NCBI GenBank assembly: GCA_021234155.1
Contig: JAJEKV010000008.1
Location: forward strand, 7,094,445 to 7,158,444
Reading direction: 5' to 3'
Source: Isoetes taiwanensis
Taxonomy: Eukaryota > Streptophyta > Lycopodiopsida > Isoetales > Isoetaceae
Length of the DNA stretch: 64,000 bases
The position numbers were made by a program, and so were the translations under genes. The notes under the pieces are model-generated. The model was not told where the DNA came from and did not search any database. It was given only the letters and a program-made list of their open reading frames with translations. This document shows, piece by piece, positions 11,958 through 22,752 of this stretch. Within the stretch, counting starts at the first letter, position 1; each line of letters starts with the position of its first letter.

Positions 11958-12765
11958 CCTTAGGATCAAATTTCGGATTCCATTTCTGAAAATAGAATTG
12001 GGTGTTGGCTTTATAGATAGTACCCTGCTTGAGGAGATATTGGACTGTATTTGGACTTCCACATTCTACCACAAAGAAAGGGAATTGCAGCCAATACATT
12101 CCAGAGATTTCTACCTTTTTATCCATCTTCATTAATTCTGTTTTAAGGTAGTTTAACTTTACACCTTCATGGCGAATGCAACCAATAACAGCCCGGGATT
12201 CTAATTCTTTGAGTCTCGAAGGAATAAACTGATGATTTTTCAAGTTAGGAATACCTCTAAACTCATGAATTGATCTCGTCTCTTGCTTTTGAAGAATCCT
12301 CCTTTGTTCTTGATTGATTTGCTCCAAGATCGGTCCAACAAGATGAGATTGCATCTCCACAGGCGACATGGTTTGAGCTCGGGTTCTTCTCTCCGCCATT
12401 GTTGGGATCAGCCAGTCACCACATGCAAAGTATTCTGGAGTTTGAGAGCTTCCAGTTTTTCCGTTTAAAAATTTTAGAAGAGCAATGATCTTTCCTTTGA
12501 TGTGATCTGACGATTCCTGAAACAAATTCATAAATTCCTGACCTACGTCAGAAAATTTTAGATAGCCATGATTCCTTGCCTCATGAAATTCTGTCCTCTG
12601 CTGTCCATCCTTTTCTCGATTTTCCAAACTCTGATCCTGTCCCAAATTTACCTTTTTCAGGCTTACGTCACCCTGTCCTGTCCCCCTATCCACAATTCCT
12701 GTCCCCCCATCAACGAAATCTACCTCAAATTGCCCATGTTGGGCCTGGTTTCTCTCTCTACACAT
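11947..12765 (-). CDS. Retroelement ORF1/gag-like protein fragment
   Basis: A 272-residue uninterrupted frame on the minus strand. The N-terminal 90 residues are polar and Gly/Gln-rich. A Gln/Glu-rich helical part follows (about 150-170). The C-terminus reads LQFPFFVVECGSPNTVQYLL and then FYFQKWNPKFDP. That end resembles the 'W-x-P-x-F-D' close of the DUF4283-type domain found in plant LINE ORF1 proteins, where a Trp-Pro pair follows a short beta strand. No zinc knuckle is visible, so the protein looks cut off. The stop codon falls within the left 31-bp repeat. It is not recognisable as a cellular gene. It is most likely a captured or inserted piece of a retroelement. Confidence 0.5.
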   Translation of the reverse strand: MCRERNQAQHGQFEVDFVDGGTGIVDRGTGQGDVSLKKVNLGQDQSLENREKDGQQRTEFHEARNHGYLKFSDVGQEFMNLFQESSDHIKGKIIALLKFLNGKTGSSQTPEYFACGDWLIPTMAERRTRAQTMSPVEMQSHLVGPILEQINQEQRRILQKQETRSIHEFRGIPNLKNHQFIPSRLKELESRAVIGCIRHEGVKLNYLKTELMKMDKKVEISGMYWLQFPFFVVECGSPNTVQYLLKQGTIYKANTQFYFQKWNPKFDPKDIV

Positions 12766-12778
12766 CCTTCTATTCCCC

Positions 12779-12809
12779 GTATAGAAGCATATTGGTATCT
12801 ATACAATAT
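12779..12809 (+). repeat. 31-bp direct repeat, right copy
   Basis: Exact copy of 11927-11957. It borders the upstream (minus-strand) side of the gag-like frame. Confidence 0.95.
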
Positions 12810-14259
12810 AGTGTCATACTAATACAATACAAACAATAGAGAGTACTCCACAACTCAAACATAATGACATGAGCCTGGGGAATCGAACCCCAGTTCTAAT
12901 CCAATGCTCAGAGCTTACTTGGAACGCCACGAAGAGGACGTCTTCAACTACCCTATCAGATGCTTCACAATCCAATTTAATTCCTAACATGATACATGCA
13001 GCACAGAGCCTGGATTAAATTGCATCATCCACACGAATTTTGAGCAGTAACATAGATCCGCCAGTATGGCTTCATGGAATTGTAGGCTCAACTTGCTCTT
13101 GCACAAATGGACCGCTTAATATTTCCTGGACAAACTCCATCTGAGCAACGCCAATGCCATGAAAACTATACAATAAAAATTTTATATGGGTGTGTTCTAA
13201 AACGGTCAGGTTCAATGCAAAACAGGAAAAATAGAGATTGATTACCACATATTCTACAGAAATAACCGCTTCAGCAATTGCTCCAAGCCCTGCCCTATGA
13301 ATTAATGTTACAACATCATTATAGAGCTACGGATCTTTCACGAGCATGGAACCAACAGGGGGCATGGGCAGGCAGGATTAGGCATGGCAGGGGAATTACC
13401 GGTCTGCACAGAACCTGAATCCACAGGCATGGAACCAAAGATGGGCACATGGGCAGCAACGATATTCTTGCCCTTTCTGACTGCTCTTCTCATAGACATG
13501 ATTACAAAGAAAACCAAGAAAACAAAGAGAACCCAGGAAGTTGTTCACCTCTATATGTATGTCGGCCCAGCACAAGTAACAGGCAAAAACAATCCGAACG
13601 ATCCTCATCTCGTCCACATGACCATGCTGACACCTGCAAAGTACCAAATTAGTATCGCCCTCCCTGATCGCCATATGCCCAGGCCGCACGCGAGCTCCTA
13701 TCCGCCGCTCCACCTTATGAAAAAAAAATACTGCTGCTTTCCAAAACCCAGATGCCACCGCCATCTTTGTACGTATTTCGATACGAATACCAGATAAAAC
13801 CTTTACAAATCTTAAGTTATAAAAATACAGTTTCTGATTGGGCACACATTATTATCTTGGAATGTGGAATTATGTACTTAATGGGACGTTTTCATCTTTT
13901 ATTATGGGCCATTGATGGGGAATATTCTCTTCCTTGTGCTACATCAAGGGCCTCGGTTTTTTGCCTTCAACGCCATGAAACTTTCAATGGTGCAAATTAA
14001 ACCAAGAAGAACCAATGGATCCAAATACAATTACATTATTCTCAGCACAAAATTACAGCCGAAGATTTGAAGCTTCAAAGAGAAACATGAGTGCCTCAAA
14101 GAGAGCCCTCACCAGAAAGCGCCTCCTCAAGAGGTCAATTCAATAGCTCCAAAGCTAGGGCCTTGTCAAAGTCATTGCTTGATCTTCTTAAATAACAGCA
14201 TCTTCGGCTAGGCTGCAGCTTTTGCTGAAAAAGTATCTGTGTCGGCGAGGGCGATGATG
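12810..14259. other. No gene recognised; one tRNA-like T-arm
   Basis: On the minus strand, 12875-12893 reads CTGGGGTTCGATTCCCCAG. This is a perfect 6-bp stem around a 7-base TTCGATT loop, exactly the T-arm/B-box of a tRNA. No matching acceptor stem or D-arm could be found upstream, so I do not call a tRNA gene. It may be a tRNA-derived SINE or a tRNA pseudogene. The open frames on both strands at 13384-13845 resemble nothing I know and overlap each other. Confidence 0.45.
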
Positions 14260-14354
14260 GAATAGAACAGAACAGAACAGAACAGAACAGAACAGAATAG
14301 AATAGAATAGAATAGAATAGAATAGAATAGAATAGAATAGAATAGAATAGAATA
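14260..14354 (+). repeat. (GAACA/GAATA)n array
   Basis: About 19 pentamers: six GAACA units followed by GAATA units. On the minus strand it directly follows the LINE reverse-transcriptase fragment at 14355-14550, starting inside what would be the codon after SPTL. Confidence 0.9.
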
Positions 14355-14550
14355 CAACGTGGGAGAAAGTGGACACCCCTGCTTCACCCCTATGTTGCTC
14401 ACTACATCCTCGTCACATTCCTTACGCAGCGGAAAGGAAAGTTGCACTACTACCTTTTGATACAAGACAGATACTGCATTACGTAGTGCTTGCGGTACCC
14501 CAATGCATTTCATATACGTAGCATATCAAACGCTTTTGTAAGGTCCACAT
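14355..14550 (-). pseudogene. LINE reverse-transcriptase fragment (motifs A and B)
   Basis: Minus-strand translation shows VDLTKAFDML (RT motif A, with the catalytic Asp of DLTKAFD) and then NIGVKQGCPLSPTL (motif B) of a non-LTR reverse transcriptase. A frame change lies between the two motifs. The fragment is cut at both sides by TATTC pentamer arrays. It overlaps in content with the start of the RT piece at about 16070, so it belongs to a different copy. Confidence 0.85.
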
Positions 14551-14606
14551 AATAGAATAGAATAGAATAGAATAGAATAGAATAGAATAGAATAGAATAG
14601 AATAGA
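14551..14606 (+). repeat. (GAATA)n array, LINE 3' tail
   Basis: About 11 GAATA units. In minus-strand sense it directly follows the 3' untranslated region of the LINE at 14607-16170, so it reads as that element's (TATTC)n tail. Confidence 0.85.
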
Positions 14607-16170
14607 GTATTTATCATCCACAGAGACCAATTGGCCTATGGGACCCAACAAGAGGCGCAGCAAGTGTATTATTGTCCGGGTTAAAAAACCCCCTCCCCGC
14701 CCTAAAGGGTTGTTTGGAGGAAAAACCATGACAGGAATAGGCTTGCTGTCAAACTGTACAACTACAGAAACAAATACAAATATGGACAGTAATATGTGCA
14801 TGCATCAGTTAAGTGCCCGAGGGCCAAGCCGATCTCGGCGATCCATGATCTCTTGAATGTATGAGCCCAACCTCCGTACCGAGCTCGTGCTCAGCATCTT
14901 ATACAGGGGCTGGCCAGGATGGACCAGCTCAGCATAGCGTGTCCGAATGTTATCATATGTCGTGCAACTCTGAAGGGTGTGGCATTCGTCTTCCACAGCT
15001 CCAACCTGGCAGCGTTGACAGAGCCTCTCCTGATGCAGCTCCCCAACCCATCTCCCTGTCTCAATCTGGAGATGGTGTGCACCTGTGCGGATAGAGGCAA
15101 TGGATATGCGCTTTTTCATGGGTAGATTTGTGCGCAAGTAGCATTGCGGGCCCTGCTCCAACCTGGAATTTATATGGCGTTGATAATGTGCCGTCTTGAC
15201 CTGTTCAAGGGTGCTGGCATCCCATAGCTTACTGAGGAAGCATCGTCAAAGGTCTTGTCGAGAGGATGGCGATTCGCCTCCGTTTACACTTGGGCCTTTT
15301 GTGCTCTGCACATTCCATCCGTCCAGCCACTGAGCTCTCTTTTCCCGCCAACAGGCTTTTAGGCGTTGAGGCCCCATTGCCATAGTGTAAACGAGGTGAG
15401 GGAGACGAGTATCATCCATGCTGACCACCTTCTGGAAGTAGACGATGTGTCTGTCAAGGGCTTCTCTTTGAAGAGGCAAGAAACATGTTTCCTACAACAG
15501 TATCTGGTGTGGGACTATGGACTTCACCCCCAGGAGCTCGTGCCAAGAAAGCTCGGGCCCCAGACCTCGACCCTGTACAAAAGCACAGGTTCTACTAGCA
15601 CCTTGAATAGGTGCGATTGATGGGCCCAATCGTACAGCTCCGCCTTGTGGCTATTGTTCTCCATTGCATAGAGTGCCTTCCAACCTGCAGCGGCTCGCAG
15701 CCGGATGGAATTCTCCCAGTTCATGGCCGTCGGGATCTCCACCCCCAAATATTTGTAAGCCGACACCACTTCAACATTTTGGCCACGATAAGTGAGGACT
15801 GGAGGCGTTGGCTGGCATGCGGACGATACCAGAACCACCTTGGTTTTGGCTAAGTTGACGCGCATGTCAGTCACCTGGCAAAACGAGATGGCATTGCATG
15901 TCTGCCCGAGTGTGTGCTAGGAGGTCCACATCGTCAGCATAGATCAACTGTATGATGATCTAGTGTAGGAGGTGGGTCCCAGTGCCTCCATTATCAGCGA
16001 GCCAGCTCTCCAGCTGATCAATATACAGGCCAAATAGTGTGGGAGAGAGAGGGCACCCTGAGGACCCCGACACTGCTCTCGAATGAAGAAGAGTTTAGGC
16101 AAGTACTTCGCAATTGACAGATGTGGCATACTGAAAATTAACATTAATTTCTCAAGAAAAAAAATCATGA
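14607..16170 (-). pseudogene. LINE 3' half: RT palm, thumb, C-terminal zinc motif, 3' UTR
   Basis: Reading the minus strand from 16100 down: GCPLSPTLFGLYIDQLE (RT motif B), an in-frame stop, then IYADDVDLLAHT (motif C, catalytic Asp pair). This is followed by VNLAKTKVV and YKYLGVEI (motifs D/E region; 15874-15524), and a C-terminal segment with CQRCQVGAVEDECHTLQSC (CxxC...H...C; 15161-14805). The 3' untranslated part then runs into the TATTC array at 14606. Several frame breaks and stops make it non-functional. The order matches a typical non-LTR retrotransposon ORF2 C-terminal half. The 5' part is missing. Confidence 0.88.
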
Positions 16171-16716
16171 ACAGGCAAAAAGGCCCTGCATGTCCCTAAA
16201 CCGGCCATCGCGATCAGATGGTTTGCACCATAACCTAAATCTAGCAGAAGTCTGGACTGCCTAGACTGAACAGGCCCTGCCAAATGCAAGGGCTGCAAGC
16301 TCCGCCAGATCCAAAGCCCTAGTAAATGCCAGGGCTGCAAGCTCACCAAATCCGAAGCAGTGGTCTGAGCCGCTGCCGCACCTAAACGGAACAAGGAAGG
16401 CTATTGTCCGGGATGGCGTGTCTATTCTCTCGAGCTTTCAAAAAATTGCAAGATTCCCTTCCCTTCTGGGACCATTGCAACCACAACCACAAAATAAGCC
16501 CCAATAATAGAAATATGACCAAACCAACTAAGCAGCTCAAACAATCCCAAATATACCATTTTCAATACAATACAATACAAGAATCATATTTCTAACCATT
16601 GCGAGAGTACCCTCCCGCAATAAGAAACAAATTGTACAAAATTAAGCATTACTACCGAAACTCATGGGACACCATCTGACAAACCAAAGATAGTTTTAGC
16701 TAGTTGAAATTATAAA
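16171..16716. other. No gene; short direct duplication
   Basis: No coding signal was recognised. At about 16265-16360 there is a degenerate tandem duplication of about 57 bp (two copies of a 'ccctg...aaatgc.agggctgcaagctc' pattern). The rest is A+T-rich. Confidence 0.4.
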
Positions 16717-17463
16717 ATGTTTTTGTGGTGTTTGCTCAAACGTTTGGATTTTTCGGCAATATCTATCTTGGCTTTTCGGTTACTTTGTCCGTTTTGTATA
16801 TAAGAATGTCCTTTTACAGGACATCTAGCGTGTCAGCTACGCCAACACGATTGACACACTAGAATCATGTGACATTTTCAGGTGTCAGCAACTGCATCGG
16901 CGTGGCTGACACGTCAGAATGTGTAACGGGCCCATGGTAGACCACTCGAGTATTCGAACCTTGAATGTGCCTGTGGGGCATTCCCGAGACACCGGCATAA
17001 ATGGGTAGAAGCGACTACTCATAAACGTCTAGACGGTTTTGCCCAGTTGGTTAAGGGCATGTCGGTTAGGAACGTCACAGTTGGTATCAGAGCAGGTCTC
17101 GAGTTCGAGTCTCCATGGGTGCCAATTTGCAAAGACTTGATAATCATTGTGACATGGTATGACATAGACATGGTATAGCCTTGGATGCTCGAGGACGAGT
17201 CGAGCATAGTTCTAGTGGGAGAGACTGTAACGGGCCCATGGTAGACCACTCGAGTATTAGAACCTTGAATGTGCATGTGGGGCGTTCCCGAGACACCGGC
17301 ATAAATGGGTAGAAGCGACTACTCATAAACGTCTAGACGGTTTTGCCCAGTTGGTTAAGGGCATGTCGGTTAGGAACGTCACAGAATGTCTCGTAAAAGG
17401 GACAAGGTAACTGAGAAGCCAAGATATCGCCAGAAAAAAAGAAAAAAAAACCCACAAAAACAT
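16717..17463. mobile_element. Foldback/MITE-like element interrupted by a TRIM
   Basis: The left arm (about 16717-16850: ATGTTTTTGTGG, then CTTGGCTTTTCGGTTACTTTG, then TTTTACAGGACAT and GTGTCAGCTACGCC) pairs, imperfectly, with the reverse complement of the right side (17463 back to 16900, skipping 16922-17388). Without the TRIM and one copy of its target duplication the element is about 280 bp with arms near 130 bp. Arm identity is roughly 80 percent by eye, so it is old. No target duplication could be set with confidence. Confidence 0.65.
16922..17383 (+). mobile_element. TRIM (miniature LTR retrotransposon), 462 bp
   Basis: Two 158-bp LTRs (16922-17079 and 17226-17383) begin TGTAACGGGC and end GTCACA. 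They differ at only a few bases. Two bases inside the 5' LTR is TGGTATCAGAGC (17082-17093), the complement of the initiator tRNA-Met 3' end and the usual plant primer binding site. Just before the 3' LTR is a purine tract (GTGGGAGAGAC). The 5-bp target duplication GAATG is exact at 16917-16921 and 17384-17388. There is no coding capacity, so it depends on an autonomous LTR element. Each LTR also contains GCCCAGTTGGTTAAGGGC, a tRNA D-arm/A-box look-alike. Confidence 0.95.
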
Positions 17464-18440
17464 GAGTGTCGAAATGTTCTGTAAAAGGACGACGTTAAAA
17501 CGTGAAGTTGGTGTTAGGGTTAATTCTGGCAGCTTCGGTCTGGTGATAGGCACCTTGCTCTGGCTATGGCACCCCAACTCCAATTTGCAGGGCTGTTCCT
17601 GCTATGGTGCGCTAACTCTAGTTGTGACGCCCTCTCCTATATTTTCTTTGCTGCTTTTATTTGTGTTTTCTTGTGGTCACAGTTCTCATTCTTAATCGGT
17701 CTCTAGGAGCAAGAAATGAAGCCTTAAGACTATAAGATCTGCAGGCAAAACAAGAAATGGATGTGGGAAAAATCCATGGTTACCTAGATTAGCATGTTGC
17801 TCTGTTATGTTACCATCGCCTGTAACTGTACCCTATCAACGAAAGCCCAACAAATCAGGGAATGACCTTTTGACCTATCTTCCCTGTTCTAGAGACTATT
17901 ACAGCAAGGAGTTCTATTTCATCTATTCACATTTTGCTGGAAGCAGGAGGCTGATGCCATAAAAAATCACTATCAATAAAGAATTGAGGTTTGACAAATA
18001 CATGGCTATATTAGCCATTGTATGAATGCAAGTTTTTAGGTATGCGACACAATTCCTTTGAGTAATATACAAATATAATTATTATTGATTGCTTTCTAAA
18101 CATACAAATGCTTCTATGCTGGTGGATTCCTTTGTAGACAGTCCAGAGAATGTGCCTCTAAATATTGGATAGCAGCTGGTATAAGCACTATTGAAGCTTG
18201 GTATGAGTCTGGTCATCTCATGTCATGGGAAGCATTTAGAACGAAGTTCGTGTTGTATAGATGGAAATAGAGTAATTTAGACTTGTATTGCTGCATTGTT
18301 GCCACAAGATTCCGGCCCACAAATTGAAGTAGCTATATGAAATTGCCATCAGGGTATCAAGCCAGGTGTTTTGTTTCTTCTGCGTATAAAGTGCTTCTGC
18401 ATTCTGAAATCTTGCCTCCAACTAATAGATGGCATCTTCA
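17464..18440. other. No gene recognised
   Basis: About 1 kb without a supported feature. Open frames are short and unlike known proteins. The sequence around 18150-18250 may be the degraded upstream part of the LINE remnant that follows on the plus strand. Confidence 0.4.
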
Positions 18441-18447
18441 GGTCCAT

Positions 18448-18900
18448 CATCCATAATAGAAAAGTATTTGGACGTGGGTATGGGATAAGTTGCTTCATCC
18501 CAAAGTGGCAATTTTATGGTGGCAAATAATCCATAGATGCCTCAAAGTCAATAGGCTGGTCCATAAAATTGATAATCGGATTTTAGAGCTATGTCCTTTA
18601 TATAAGCAAAGGGTTGAGAGTATTAAGCATTATTGTTTCTTGTGTGAATGGCTTCGGCAGGCCTAGTCTTGGTTGTTAACCTATTTGGCACGACTCAATC
18701 TAACCCGCAAATTTTGCTCTCTATCTACCCTGATGCATGGCACAAACTGCGAAAACGAGCTTTTCATCTTGCATGTGGCTGGCTTTTATGGTCGATCTGG
18801 AAAAGATTCTTCATGGAGGGCACTGGAGGACCTCTTACCATGGAGATTGATGTAGCAGTTGATGTGATCTCCAAGCTCTTGCCTACTCGATGTCTCTAAG
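18448..18900 (+). pseudogene. LINE C-terminal zinc-binding (zf-RVT) remnant
   Basis: Plus-strand translation gives VWDKLLHPKVAILWWQIIHR, then LCPLYKQRVESIKHYCFLCEWL, the pattern of the zinc-binding region at the end of plant LINE/RNase-H-type ORF2 proteins (W...K.P.K...W, then C..C....E...H..C). One Cys of the first pair is replaced. After a frame break it continues LLWSIWKRFFMEG, a usual follow-on block. It ends in the left partial LTR of the next element. Confidence 0.7.
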
Positions 18901-19346
18901 CTCTTGCCTCTCAAAGCTTTCTCCAAAGAATTCCTTCATGCATGGACCTCTGGACCCTTTGCAATTGCTTGTGCCTCAAAAGATCGTCTTCTAGCTCCAA
19001 GAATCAAACTGTAGAAGAACATACATAGTGCAGTCAATTCTGTCCAATATCACAATTTATGTCATAACTTTCACATGCGAATGAGTTTCGGCATGATCAA
19101 TCCGGAAAGCTTACTCAGAAATATTTCCAGCAAGAGAAGAATCACTCAAACTGGATCTCGGATCCCAAGATATAAGGCTCCAAAGTTCGGGTTCCAAGAC
19201 TGCCCAGAATTGATCCTGCTTTCATGTTCTGCAACAATCCATTTTTCAAAGAGACAAAACCTTGAACTCGTGCTGCATATATTCCATACATATACATACG
19301 TACATAAGTACATATACTGGCCCATCAAGTGGCCAGGTCTGTTACA
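18846..19346 (-). mobile_element. Partial LTR (third LTR of the tandem array)
   Basis: Homologous to the ends of the LTRs at 22753-25447 and 25817-28232. It starts (minus sense) TGTAACAGACC at 19346 after the polypurine tract AGAAGAGGAGAC, and follows the other LTRs down to 18846. There the match stops in LINE-like sequence, so its 3' two-thirds are missing. Confidence 0.8.
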
Positions 19347-22300
19347 GTCTCCTCTTCTAAGTTTAAACCCATGTCCTCATGGGTCGTCCATAGATTTGGT
19401 GAAGCATTCCTCCAACCAATTTGAATTAATATGCAATGCCAACTTATTCACTAATCCATGCCTCAACATCATCATTAGTTGCTTCCATTGCTCACAAGGA
19501 GAATTCTCCTTTAGCACCTTCATGCTAAACATAAAGCCTCTAGATACTGCTCCTCCTCCTGAGGATAATATCTCCAATCTACTTATTTAAAATGTTTTTG
19601 CCATCATGGCTCACGCCGGTGTAACACTTTTTCCGGCGTGAGCAGCGTGAGTTTTGAAACCAGAAACGTGTTTTCAGATCAAATATTGGTTTATCGGCAA
19701 ACTTCTCTCCCCGACCGTTACACTGGGTGCAATTTTTCTGAGTTAAACGGCTTAGCCATGATCAAGGCGGGAACAGGAGGAACGTGCTCCTCCCCTCCTG
19801 ATATTCTTTAGATAACAAGGTTTTTAGGCCAGAGTTGTTTCGGATGCTACAAGCAGTTCTTTTTTCCATCCGGCTCCGCTTGAGCAATTGTCTTTGAGTC
19901 CTTTGAGACTGAATTGCCAGAGCAGGTAGAACCCTAACTCCTCCTTTCTTCATTTTCGATTTTCAGGAGATTTTCCAGCTTACCAGATGGTTTTTAGTCG
20001 GTTTTAGTCAGGAATCGTCGCCACATTCATCAGCATTTTTGTTTCCAGAGGAATCGCTGGAGCAGGTACATTTTCTTTGATGCAGGTTAACCCAGCTCTT
20101 GCAATCTGTAAATCGATTCAGGGCAAGATGGTTCAAGGCCGTTTTTCTAAGCTCTTTACTTGGGATATGCTGCTTGATGTTTCGCCTTCATCACAAAATT
20201 TTCCATGGAAAATCGGCCTATGTTATTGGCAGGTTCGTGACTCCATATTCCTATTCATATGATGCTAAATGCATTTTCTATTGATTCAGGAAGGAGCTTC
20301 TCTGGTAATGCTTGCTCCTGGGTTTTTTTGCTTTGATACTTCCATTTTATTTTGTGTTGTAGATTCCTGCATTAAACGAAGCTGTCATTTCAGTAGTAGA
20401 TATGGTTTTCTCTTTCGTTATAGAGAGTGCTTGCATTTTGTACAATCTCTACTCATAAATCATGATTGGTTCATACATCGGCCTATGATATTGGCAGGTT
20501 CGTGACTCCATAATCCTATTTGTATGATGCTAAATGCATTTTCTATTGATTCAGGCAGGAGCTTCTCTGGTAATGCTTGCTCCTGGGTTTTTTTCCTTTG
20601 ATACTTCCATTTTTGTTGTAGATTCCTGCATTAAGCAAAGCTGTCATTTCAGTAGTAGATATGGTTTTCTCTTTCGTTATAGCGAGCGCTTGCATTTTGT
20701 ACAATCTCTACTCATAAATCATGATTGGTTCGTACAGAATGTTTAGCTTTGGCATGCATACTTGCTGTGGCTTTGAGCAAATTTCCACCTACGCCAGCAA
20801 AGGCTGAAGCTAATTTTTTCACTGAGGGAAGGTAAATTATTTTAAGGGTTGAACATATTATGCAGGAAAGACTCATTTTTTACCGTGTTTGTTTGCTGCT
20901 CGCTGTGATGATAGCATATGCAGACCGTTTTGATTAAGAATTTATTTATGACCGTTATAAGTTAGTAGAAAAGGCAGATCCAGGAAGCGGTAGCAAGCAA
21001 TAGACTATTATTGAATAGACTATTATAGCAAACGAAATGAGCAATGTTATGTTTGAGATGTTTTTCTTAGCTGTTGTTGTTTTGAAGTCATGTTCCTGTT
21101 GTGCATTTGCAGTGGACTCCAGCTGAGTTAAGCATTAACTCTTTCATTAATGGCAATTTCCTACAGATTGAGTTAATGGCAAATGCTTACAGATTAAAGC
21201 ATGGACCAACTAAACCAAGTAATTGTAGCAAAGTGCTCCAATTTTGTGAGTAATTGTGAATAGGTATTTAATAGCATTTGAAACAGAGCGTATGCACTGC
21301 AGATTTTTATGCAATTTTTTTTTCTCATTGGCATTTGTGGTCTGCAGGTACAATTCATTGCTATAAGTTGTAAAGTGGACACCAGATTTTATGACCTTAT
21401 AGGAAGAGCGACAAATATAGAATATGTTTTTTGGTAAGGAACTCATTTCTGGAGCTTCTTGGGCAGGTACAGGTTCAGTTTGTAGTTTTGTGGCATTTTC
21501 GAAGCAAGCTGCAATTTGGTTTTCATTGCCATTTGTGGTTTGCAGGTAACTTACAATTCAGTTAAACTCTTTGTTAAAATTATAAGCATTGCATTATTAC
21601 GTTCTGTATGCATGGAATAGATGATCTGCATATTTCGTTTGCTTATGAACTGTGAATTTACATACAATGGATAAATTGTATCTGAAATACATGTTATTTT
21701 CACATAGAAAGACTTCGTTTAGATTCATCTACATGTGTGGAGATTCCGAAGTGCACAAAGTACTCCTGTTTTGTTTTTAGTCTCAAGGTACATTTATGTC
21801 TTGGCTATCTCGGATCTACAATGCCACATGAGACATGAGTTATATTAACCAAGTAGTTCAAAATGTATGACTTGTGTTGAAATAGATTTGTTTCAAATAA
21901 AAGACAGTTCTTCAACTCTCAAGCAAAACATTAGACTTCATTAGTCAAAATAATGGAGTCAAAATAACGGAATTGCTTAATATCCTCTTGGCCATCATTT
22001 CTTGGTGTATTTGAAAAGGCCAATGGAATGTTTGGATCGGTGGCCTTTTGGAGCTGGAAACAATTTGTGTATTAACAACTTCTGCCTTAGAATGGTTTGT
22101 GCTCCAACTTTGTTTTACGTTTTGGATTGTTGGAAATAATTTAACATACTAAACCTTTTGCCCCGCAGAATAGTTTGTGCGCCAACATCACTTCTATCCT
22201 AGCAACTACATTTGTAGTGTAGATGTGCCAAATTTCAGGGAATGTAGAATGCTATATCTGCAAAGGATAAGATTGAACTTTGCATGGAAAAGAGACGTTG

Positions 22301-22752
22301 AATGTAATAAATAGCTGAAACTCAACATATGTGGTGAGCAATTTATAAAAACGTTTAATCCCATCGGATGCAACTCAACGTGTTGACTAAAACCTCAACT
22401 AAAGGTTGATTAACATAAACTCAATTAAAGGTTGATCAACATAAACTTTGTAGACATGTGTTTTGATTGCATCATTGATGGTTTCTATACTGATTGAAGG
22501 CCCATATAAAGATTGTGGTGATGTGGGTTCTTAAAGGTTGATCAAGGAGAATGTTAGATGCCAAGGAAAAACACAAGTCCGGATATTAGCCCAGCAACGC
22601 TGGGCACACGTTTACTAGTTGTCTCTGAAATAAGAACCATTAGCAACATCTTAGATCTGCAACTTTATCTTAATCTACCTTGTTACACCCAAGGATCAAA
22701 CCATAGATCATAATGTCAATACCCAAAGATCCAATATTGCTCTGATATTAGC
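19347..22752 (-). mobile_element. Internal region of LTR element, carrying a Helitron
   Basis: Lies between LTRs and, without the 3041-bp Helitron at 19578-22618, is about 365 bp. It is non-coding and matches the intact internal region at 25448-25816. The primer-site side reads TAATATCAGAGC (minus sense), a degenerate version of TGGTATCAGAGC. It belongs to a non-autonomous LTR element. Confidence 0.8.
19578..22618 (+). mobile_element. Helitron H0, non-autonomous, 3041 bp
   Basis: The 5' end is TCTACTTATTTAAAATG and the 3' end is CTAG. The 3' end is preceded by the hairpin AGCCCAGCAACGCTGGGC about 10 bases upstream. It sits between A (19577) and T (22619) with no target duplication, exactly as Helitrons insert. 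The sister LTR element at 25674/25675 has the uninterrupted site (CTCTAA|TTGTCTC), which proves both ends. A second hairpin (CTCACGCCGG...CCGGCGTGAG) lies about 30 bases inside the 5' end. No Rep or helicase motif is present, so it needs an autonomous partner. It contains an internal tandem duplication of about 265 bp (20210-20475 and 20476-20745). It is almost identical, in inverted orientation, to H1 (29998-33031). Confidence 0.95.

Noticed and set aside
12850-12930. A tRNA gene on the minus strand
   Set aside because: Only the T-arm (TTCGATT loop with a 6-bp stem) is present. No acceptor stem, D-arm or anticodon arm could be paired in the 60 bases upstream.
13384-13845. Protein-coding gene (open on both strands)
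   Set aside because: Frames overlap on opposite strands, have no recognisable motif, and lack splice or gene context.
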